Shown: positions 6,257 to 12,190 of the stretch, in pieces
How the letters are laid out: the number at the start of each line of letters is the position of its first letter
How positions within the stretch are numbered: position 1 is the stretch's first letter
Source: Candidatus Altarchaeum sp. CG2_30_32_3053
Lineage (GTDB): Archaea; Altiarchaeota; Altiarchaeia; Altiarchaeales; Altiarchaeaceae
Length of the DNA: 12,190 nucleotides
Assembly: GCA_001873845.1 (NCBI GenBank)
Contig: MNZY01000103.1
Coordinates: 1 to 12,190, forward strand
Reading direction: 5' to 3'
The notes under the pieces: generated by a model
What the model saw: only the letters and a program-made list of their open reading frames with translations
The model's database searches: none
Told to the model about the DNA's origin: nothing
Made by a program: the position numbers and the translations under genes

Positions 6257-6350
6257 GTGTTCGGGAGGGGTATTTCAAAAACCTGAAATTTTTAAAATTT
6301 TTTAGAAATTTAAAATCTCCAAACAATAAATTTTAAAGAGAAAATAAATT
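6257..6350. terminator. convergent AT-rich intergenic region, probable transcription end
   Basis: The decayed plus-strand gene and nrdD converge here. The stretch holds T-rich runs on the plus strand (about 6289-6303) and A-rich and T-rich mirror runs that could end transcripts both ways, as archaeal polymerases stop at oligo-T. AATAAATTTTAAA occurs twice (6325-6337 and 6343-6355), the second copy overlapping the nrdD stop codon. No strong hairpin is seen. Confidence 0.25.
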
Positions 6351-9300
6351 TTAAAAATCAAGTGAAGTATCGTATTTCAGCTTTTCCTTCAGTTTTTCAA
6401 ATTTTGTCTCATAACTGCTTTCTTTCATTGTAAAGGAAATTTCCTTCGCTGTAATGTCACTATTTTCAAATCCGTATCTCCTCCTGTCCTGAAGTTCTTT
6501 TAATTTCCCTTTATTCCATCCCTTTATATTCTGATAATATCCTGTAATCCTGCTCCACCAATCAACATTTTCGGAATTACAACTTGGACATTTGTTATGC
6601 AATCCCCCGGTTACAAAATTACAGTTGCTGCAGACAGTTAAATCCTTTGTAAAAGCCATATACTGGATCGCTGTTTTTGTGGCAATCTTTTTTGTCAGGG
6701 ATAAAATTCCTTCTGGATTTGGATTTTGTTCACCGAGCCAGACATGACTGTTGTGATTTAAAATCCCTTCTTTTGTAAAGAAATTTCCTGTTTCGGTTTG
6801 TATGTCATAAACATATTTAGATTCCGATTTTATAATTTTTATATCTTTTATCGTATCAAATCCAAAGTTATTTAAGATGTTTTCAAAATTTTTTAATTTA
6901 TTTTCATCCCGGTTTATTTTCTCTTTCACTATCTTACCATATTCATTTGCTTTTGTGATGACATTGTTAAATCGGGCTTCGGAAAAATAGTTGTTTTTTA
7001 TATATTTTTTGTTTTTTCTAAACATCGCTATACTTCTCCAAATGACCTTATAGGGAATATCTGTATCAAAAGAAATTTTGTCTTTATAGTATAAATATCC
7101 GCAAATTGCATCGTCTAATGCATTTAAAGCCTTTAAAATTTTTATCCATCTATATGAGACATTTTTCGCTTTATTGCTGGTTATTTTGTTTTCGTGTAAC
7201 AAATACGACATTTTACGCAGTTCGTTTTCATGAGTGCCAATGAATCTTCCGATCCTCTTTCTGCCATTTATATAAAATTCTGAAAGGTTTTTAAATGGAG
7301 CGGCGTTATAGTCCAATAAAAATCCGTTCATAATAGATTTTCTTTGAGGTATATCCTTTATTTTGATTTTAAACAATTTTGAATTATTTATAAAATTATT
7401 TCCCGAATCCCGCAAAATTGAAACACAATAAAATTCTCTTTTATCTTTTCTTTTTACATGTTCTTTTGAATTTTCATAACCACAAAGTGAAGCAACAAAA
7501 GAAACATCATCGGCTAAATTGTTAGATGTTGTTGCATAAATTTCAACATTTTTATTTTCTCTTCTATCAATACTTCCATCTCCGGTAAAAAGCGAATCCA
7601 TTATACCTTCTAACGCTGATTTATTAGAAAATGTAATTTTGTCAGGCATACTTCTGTTTTTACAATCTATACCTATGTTAAGTATACGCGAAAAAAAATA
7701 ATGCAAATTTTTATCGTTTTTAGAAATTCCTATACAATGTCCTGATCTATTCTTACATTTTCCAAAACTTTTTCCGAAAATATTTTCAACCAGATTTTTG
7801 AAGTAATTTGCGTAATAATCTTCATGAAAACCAAAAGTTGCACTTACATTATAAGCACTGTTTTTTATTGCGTACTCGCTTTTAATTACAGAGCCCTCAG
7901 AAAGCATAAATCCCATCATTTCGCCAAATTTTCTATCTGCCTCAAATTTGGCTGGATAATAATAATTTGTTCCTTTTAACTTCCACATAGATTTATTCCC
8001 ATTAAACATTATATTTGTATCTTTAGATAATTCCGGGGCAATATCAAGAGCATTAGTACTATTTGCATCCATGTCTTTAAACATTAAAACAGTGTCGTTT
8101 TCTTTTATATCCCGGACAAAGACCTCTTTTATTTCTCCGTCCTCTAACTTAAATATTTTGTGCCTGCCAACAGCTTTTAGACCTTTGTTGTTTTTTGTTT
8201 TTATTTCAAACATATTGTTATTTTCAAGAACAGGTATTTTCATTATCTTTTCTACTTTTATTTTTCTAATATTGTTATCTTTATCAGCGCCGAATGTTTC
8301 AAAATCTATTATATTATCAGATATACTGCCATCTGAAAGATATTTTTTGTTCTTCAGGTTTTGTTCTACAAAATCCCCTATTTTTACAATATTGAAAATG
8401 TTATTCCTGCCAACTGTAATTTTTTCGTTGTAGTCCAAGCACATAGCCCCCCCATCAGTCAATGGATGGAATGCACCCTCAACCGTCAGTCGTTTCCATA
8501 AAGGTACATTTGCCGATGGCCTGATATGAAAAGAATTCGTGTAATATGCATCCTTTTCTTCTCCATTCGCAATAAATTTATCAGGAAATCTTCTGCTGTC
8601 TATCTGTGCCAGGCGATATGAACAACTTTCAGCAGGTGTTCTTGCCAGAGAGAAATTTAGACCAGTTTCTTTCCTGATATCGGCAACAATGCCCTTCATT
8701 GCATTCATAACCTTCAGTCCGAACTTCCATCCTACATCTTCATGCAATTCATAATCGGTCATAAATTTAACACATTCATTCATTCCAACCAATCCTACAA
8801 TAAAGCTTTGTCTGTCAACCTCTAAATATTTATCTCCTTTCTCATTAACAATCTGGGACATAAAAGGGAGCATCTCCAAATTCTGGTTTTTCTTTATAAT
8901 TTCCCGCTTTAGAAGATGCACATTTTTTGTTTTTTCCATTCTGTCTTTTAAAATTTCATTAAATTTTTCTTCGCTGCGGTTGCTTTCATAAGCAATTTGC
9001 GGGAGATTTATCGTTACTACCTGCAATCCGCCTCCCCTGAGTGTTCCGTCCCGGACATCATCTTCCGTATTTGCATCCGTTAAGGGCATAAGAAAAGAGC
9101 AGCACTGATAACAAGCATACAGCGGCATATATGGTTGATTGATAATGTAATAAGGCGTTCCAAATTTTGCTGCTAATTGCGAAACCTTTAAAAGCATATC
9201 TACATTTTTGTCTATTTTCTTTGGATAAATTTGAACCTCAAATTTTGGAAAATTGAATGCCTTGCCTGTGAAATCACCTTGCAGATAAACATCAATCAGC

Positions 9301-12113
9301 GCATTAAACAACATCTTAACTTCATCTTCAAAATCAGAATATGTTGTACTATCTTTAACTATTCCACCAGGTAAAACAGCAGGGGTGTCTTTAAACTGTT
9401 CTGGAACTTCCATGTCACAATCAATACTTGAAAACACCGTTTGTCCTCCCCTTGCTACATACATCATTGACATTTCATAAATAAACATTTGCGCTAACTG
9501 TTTAACCTTTTCATAAGGTAATCCAGCAACATACGGTGCTAGAAATGTGTTAAAATAACTGAAACCTTGGCCCCCGGCGCAATTAACCTGTGCAGAAGCT
9601 AAAACCTTTGCAGCGTGCAAAAATGCAACATCCGGCTTTCTTGCCGGTCCAGCAACAGCAGTATGATTTCCTACGCCATCTACCTTTAGTCCATGCTTTA
9701 AGAAAAATCTTATATCATGACTGAAACAAAACGGACGCGTAGAATTATGCACATAAACAGGAGATGTACCAACTAAATACCTTCTTGCATCGGGACATGA
9801 TAAATCATACACATATTCGGGTTTATCAGATATTGTCTTTTCTTTTACACAAATGAAATTTGCCTCTTTAAAAGAAACATATTTATTCCCGGATTCTTTT
9901 ATAATAATTATATTTTGTCGTTTCTGAGTTAAACATCCCTTTCCAAGACGTCTCAAAAGCCATTTTATCTGACTCGCGAGATCTTCTGAAGAAGTATAAT
10001 ATTCATCTATACCATTTCCATCACATTTTTTAAAGAAATCAAGTAAGGACTTAATATTATCTTTATTAAGCATTATTGCAAAATCAGGGAGCTTTTTATT
10101 TTGAGCATATTCGCCAGTTGAAAAAACGTATTTAAATAAAAGGTACGTTATCTTTGACCCAAAAGTAACTGTAGTAACTCCATTTTCTCTTAAATAATTT
10201 TTCGGATGTTTTCCAAAGATGCTTTCTGCTGCATGACTAAATTTTTTAATAATATTTTTATCCTTATTTGAAAAAGATACGCTATAAACGGGCTTTCTGT
10301 TTTTTAAGTGCGTTTTGCCTAACCATCCTTCGGTAACAACCCCTGCAATAATAGTTACGAGACCTTCATCAATTTTTAAAACTACCGGAATAGAATAATT
10401 GATTTTTGGGTTATAGTTATAGGCAACAACGATCTCCATTTCCTGCCCATTTATTTTATCAAGACCTTCAAGAGACCTGATAGTTCCACCCTTATATTTT
10501 ACCCATAAGTTTTTTATAAGAAATGCATCTTCTTCAAGGATTTTACTTTTGTTTTTTATTAGGTATTCTAGAATATTGATTTCCTTTATTTCCTCCTTCT
10601 CATCAATCACTATTTCTCCTGGAACCTCCACAAGCATACTCTTTTCTAAATTATCAGCAGTGATTTCTTCAACATCCATATAATTGCACAACTTCATTAA
10701 AATTTCATACCATATCTTTGAATTAATAACTATATTTTTTGTTTTAGTCCTTTTTGAAGTATATTTCTTTGTGAATGGAATTCCCAAATTTTTTAAGGCA
10801 TCTTCAACAACATCATTAAAGACAGTTCTAAAGATTATTCTTTTTTCTTTGTCATCATTTCTTCCATATAAAATTTGATTAAGAATTATGTCCAAAAATT
10901 TAGATGATTTTATTTTTTCCGGTACTTTAAATTTACTTCTCTCCTGGTTGTAAAAGCCATCCTTCACGTGTAAATTGCTTAATTTATCAATAAAGGGATA
11001 TATCAAAAAATCCTTATTTTTTAGGACTAAACCAAAGAACCTGTGCTGATTTGTGACTTTTATGTCATCTCCATTATCCAGAGAAATTTTACAAAGGTTC
11101 TCATCATTTTTTCTTTTAAATAATTCTGAAGCGTAAGCCGGCTTTGCAATGCCTTTTGCACCGGAAAATATCTTAAAATGGGCATTGTTATTGTTGTTAT
11201 TATTGTTGTTATTATTGTTGTTATTATTGTTATTGTTATTGTTGTTATTATTGTTATTGTTATTGTTGTTATTATTGTTGTTATTATTATTGTTATTATT
11301 ATTGTTATTGTTATTTGCATCATCGTTATTAATCCTGTTATCTATCCATTCTCCGATAGTCGTAAATTTAGGGGCAGGGTTTACCGTCCAGATTTTTTCG
11401 TTTTTATCTAAACAAAAATAATCCAAATCGTGTATGTGTATTTCCCCCCTCATGTGCGCATCCGCCAAATCCAAAGGCAAAACCTTAATCAAAGAATATT
11501 CCTTGCTTATCTGGTCAGCCATTAATTTATGGATAGTCTCCGGGTTGAATTGCAAATTAGCATTTTCCTTACTTCCACGATCTATTAAAAATGTAACATC
11601 ATAAACAGGCATTCCAAGCCGCGTGTATAATTTTCTTTCCTTTTCAAGTCCTTTTTTAAGCAGTTCAACACAAACTATCTCTCTTATTAAAGGAGCGGTA
11701 ACAAATTCAATGTTTAATTTTCTCATTTGTTTTTCAACACTTTTTGCTATCTTCCTCGCTGTTTTCTCATCAATTTCTGTTTCCTCAATAAGCGACTTCG
11801 TGATTTTATTGACATCAAAATCCTCAAAGGTTGATAAAGAAGTTCTAACCTTCATTATATTTCCGTTATAATATTTGTCGGCAAGCATGACATCTACGGC
11901 TTTTAATTTTTCACACACCTTTGATTTGATTTCCCTGCTTGAAATTTCTGTTTCAGAGTCGCCGGAGACCTTTTTTATATCCTCAAAAATTTCATTTGTT
12001 ATTTTTACTGCCAGCGACGCCTGCAATCCGACATTCAAAAGTGAATTGATGATCTTGTTCTCGTCAAATTTCTCTGTTTTGTCGCTTTTCCTGACTAAAA
12101 TTGGTTGCATCAT
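6351..12113 (-). CDS. nrdD: anaerobic (class III) ribonucleoside-triphosphate reductase, with two inteins
   Basis: NrdD makes dNTP precursors from NTPs without oxygen, using a glycyl radical installed by the activase NrdG, which is not in this window. The 1920-codon frame splits into exteins of 233, 434 and 132 residues (799 in total, normal for archaeal NrdD) and two inteins at 234-790 and 1225-1788. The N-terminus (about 4-95) is an ATP-cone, with a second cone-like stretch around 107-170. The core shows EIHIHDLDYF joined to STRPFCFSHD, then NCAGGQGFSYF, GGQTVFSSIDCD, YACYQCCSF and FHPLTDGGAM joined to SHVWLGE. The C-terminus has the zinc site Cys1828, Cys1831, Cys1842 and Cys1845, and the glycyl-radical motif RITGYY with Gly1858. 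Both inteins sit in conserved active-site segments, so reductase activity depends on splicing. ATG 12113 is followed by a second ATG; either may start. Confidence 0.97.
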   Translation of the reverse strand: MMQPILVRKSDKTEKFDENKIINSLLNVGLQASLAVKITNEIFEDIKKVSGDSETEISSREIKSKVCEKLKAVDVMLADKYYNGNIMKVRTSLSTFEDFDVNKITKSLIEETEIDEKTARKIAKSVEKQMRKLNIEFVTAPLIREIVCVELLKKGLEKERKLYTRLGMPVYDVTFLIDRGSKENANLQFNPETIHKLMADQISKEYSLIKVLPLDLADAHMRGEIHIHDLDYFCLDKNEKIWTVNPAPKFTTIGEWIDNRINNDDANNNNNNNNNNNNNNNNNNNNNNNNNNNNNNNNNNNNNNNNNNNNAHFKIFSGAKGIAKPAYASELFKRKNDENLCKISLDNGDDIKVTNQHRFFGLVLKNKDFLIYPFIDKLSNLHVKDGFYNQERSKFKVPEKIKSSKFLDIILNQILYGRNDDKEKRIIFRTVFNDVVEDALKNLGIPFTKKYTSKRTKTKNIVINSKIWYEILMKLCNYMDVEEITADNLEKSMLVEVPGEIVIDEKEEIKEINILEYLIKNKSKILEEDAFLIKNLWVKYKGGTIRSLEGLDKINGQEMEIVVAYNYNPKINYSIPVVLKIDEGLVTIIAGVVTEGWLGKTHLKNRKPVYSVSFSNKDKNIIKKFSHAAESIFGKHPKNYLRENGVTTVTFGSKITYLLFKYVFSTGEYAQNKKLPDFAIMLNKDNIKSLLDFFKKCDGNGIDEYYTSSEDLASQIKWLLRRLGKGCLTQKRQNIIIIKESGNKYVSFKEANFICVKEKTISDKPEYVYDLSCPDARRYLVGTSPVYVHNSTRPFCFSHDIRFFLKHGLKVDGVGNHTAVAGPARKPDVAFLHAAKVLASAQVNCAGGQGFSYFNTFLAPYVAGLPYEKVKQLAQMFIYEMSMMYVARGGQTVFSSIDCDMEVPEQFKDTPAVLPGGIVKDSTTYSDFEDEVKMLFNALIDVYLQGDFTGKAFNFPKFEVQIYPKKIDKNVDMLLKVSQLAAKFGTPYYIINQPYMPLYACYQCCSFLMPLTDANTEDDVRDGTLRGGGLQVVTINLPQIAYESNRSEEKFNEILKDRMEKTKNVHLLKREIIKKNQNLEMLPFMSQIVNEKGDKYLEVDRQSFIVGLVGMNECVKFMTDYELHEDVGWKFGLKVMNAMKGIVADIRKETGLNFSLARTPAESCSYRLAQIDSRRFPDKFIANGEEKDAYYTNSFHIRPSANVPLWKRLTVEGAFHPLTDGGAMCLDYNEKITVGRNNIFNIVKIGDFVEQNLKNKKYLSDGSISDNIIDFETFGADKDNNIRKIKVEKIMKIPVLENNNMFEIKTKNNKGLKAVGRHKIFKLEDGEIKEVFVRDIKENDTVLMFKDMDANSTNALDIAPELSKDTNIMFNGNKSMWKLKGTNYYYPAKFEADRKFGEMMGFMLSEGSVIKSEYAIKNSAYNVSATFGFHEDYYANYFKNLVENIFGKSFGKCKNRSGHCIGISKNDKNLHYFFSRILNIGIDCKNRSMPDKITFSNKSALEGIMDSLFTGDGSIDRRENKNVEIYATTSNNLADDVSFVASLCGYENSKEHVKRKDKREFYCVSILRDSGNNFINNSKLFKIKIKDIPQRKSIMNGFLLDYNAAPFKNLSEFYINGRKRIGRFIGTHENELRKMSYLLHENKITSNKAKNVSYRWIKILKALNALDDAICGYLYYKDKISFDTDIPYKVIWRSIAMFRKNKKYIKNNYFSEARFNNVITKANEYGKIVKEKINRDENKLKNFENILNNFGFDTIKDIKIIKSESKYVYDIQTETGNFFTKEGILNHNSHVWLGEQNPNPEGILSLTKKIATKTAIQYMAFTKDLTVCSNCNFVTGGLHNKCPSCNSENVDWWSRITGYYQNIKGWNKGKLKELQDRRRYGFENSDITAKEISFTMKESSYETKFEKLKEKLKYDTSLDF
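6750..8441 (-). other. intein 2 of NrdD (LAGLIDADG type), 564 residues
   Basis: The intein begins at Cys1225 (CLDYNEKITVGRN), after extein GGAM, and ends at Asn1788 (ILNHN) before Ser1789 of SHVWLGE. Block A, block B with His1318 (AVGRHKIF), block F (YVYDIQTETGNFF) and the penultimate His-Asn pair are present. The block B threonine of the usual TxxH is Val1315, an uncommon change. A central homing endonuclease of the LAGLIDADG (DOD) class shows block C GEMMGFMLSEG with Glu1406 and block E IMDSLFTGDGSID with Asp1512, so both catalytic acids are kept and the endonuclease may be active. Splicing should use Cys1, Asn and Ser+1. The borders are set by the extein homology and are exact to the residue. 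Confidence 0.95.
9744..11414 (-). other. intein 1 of NrdD (LAGLIDADG type), 557 residues, with poly-Asn insert
   Basis: The intein begins at Cys234 (CLDKNEKIWTVNP), after HDLDYF, and ends at Asn790 (SPVYVHN) before Ser791 of STRPFC. Block B reads VTNQHRFF with Thr and His357, block F reads VYDLSCPDARRYLVG, and His789-Asn790 complete block G, so splicing residues are all present. The endonuclease domain is more diverged but shows IIAGVVTEGW (Glu595) and SLLDFFKKCDGNG (Asp698), the two expected acids. Between blocks A and B, residues 267-310 are 44 consecutive asparagines. Without them the block B His would sit at intein position 80, the normal spacing, so the tract is an added loop. Confidence 0.95.
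11184..11315 (-). repeat. 132-bp AAC/AAT trinucleotide microsatellite encoding 44 Asn
   Basis: Every triplet from 11184 to 11315 is ATT or GTT on the plus strand, that is 24 AAT and 20 AAC codons on the coding strand, with no interruption. The two codons are not randomly mixed. The four-codon block GTT-GTT-ATT-ATT is repeated three times at 11193-11228, and an eight-codon (24-bp) block is exactly duplicated at 11229-11252 and 11253-11276. This higher-order order is the mark of repeated slippage duplication. The tract keeps the reading frame whenever it changes by whole triplets. It is real sequence, not an assembly gap, although the protein reads as a run of N. Confidence 0.97.
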
Positions 12114-12190
12114 TCTGACCAGATTTATAAAAAATTAAATTAAAAATTAAATTAAAAATTTTAGAAAATGATTATAAAAAATTAGAAATA
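12114..12190 (-). promoter_or_regulatory. AT-rich promoter region of nrdD with 12-bp tandem repeat
   Basis: AAAAATTAAATT is repeated about 2.6 times at 12130-12160. On the minus strand, a TATA-like TTTTTATAAT at 12171-12180 would start transcription near 12148 and leave a leader of about 35 bases. A closer TTTATAAAT at 12123-12131 would start inside the gene and is less likely. No clear Shine-Dalgarno sequence precedes the ATG at 12113. Confidence 0.3.

Noticed and set aside
11184..11315. The run of N in the NrdD translation as an assembly gap
   Set aside because: The DNA is fully determined and every triplet is AAT or AAC; N here means asparagine.
11149..11421. Plus-strand frame with a long poly-leucine run, and other frames reading the same repeat as Ile/Val or Thr/Ile
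   Set aside because: They are shadow readings of the AAY microsatellite. The minus-strand nrdD frame has full family homology on both sides.

Overview
The window looks archaeal, from a low-GC genome. Evidence: two tRNA genes without an encoded CCA tail, TATA-like boxes instead of clear Shine-Dalgarno sites ahead of most genes, an anaerobic NrdD with archaeal-type extein sequence that carries two inteins, and a DUF333-type, cysteine-repeat surface protein of a kind I associate with methanogens and their relatives. The tRNA-Ala acceptor stem resembles those of Methanosarcina-like archaea. I cannot name the species; a euryarchaeal or Altiarchaeota-like host would both fit.

Layout, left to right. 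(1) 1-1323: an AT-rich leader, then carA (carbamoyl-phosphate synthase small chain). carB is not in view. (2) 1416-1595: tRNA-Ser(GCT) and tRNA-Ala(GGC) in tandem; the tRNA-Ala has an unusual elbow. (3) 1596-1884: a gene-free stretch with nested inverted repeats. (4) 1885-3784: a secretory pair on the + strand, a lipoprotein papain-type protease followed by a membrane-anchored, cysteine-rich protein with nearly identical internal repeats. (5) 3806-4828 (- strand): a cation diffusion facilitator gene broken twice, by a one-base slip in an A8 run near its start and by a 70-bp two-hairpin insert bounded by 7-bp direct repeats. (6) 4829-5145: no intact gene, one possible coding remnant. (7) 5146-5697 (-): a DUF457/YdjM-type membrane protein. 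(8) 5790-6256 (+): a decayed small surface-protein gene. (9) 6351-12113 (-): nrdD, 1920 codons, of which 1121 belong to two LAGLIDADG-type inteins. The first intein contains 44 consecutive asparagines encoded by an AAY microsatellite.

How the parts relate. carA and nrdD both serve nucleotide supply (pyrimidine/arginine precursor and dNTP synthesis) but are not an operon. The protease and the cysteine-rich protein are 31 bp apart on one strand and probably act together outside the membrane. The region 3.8-6.3 kb is a patch of gene decay between intact genes.

The most striking items are the poly-Asn microsatellite inside a splicing domain, the short hairpin insert that exactly disrupts the CDF transporter, and the tRNA-Ala elbow substitution. 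I found no CRISPR array, prophage or full-length insertion sequence.
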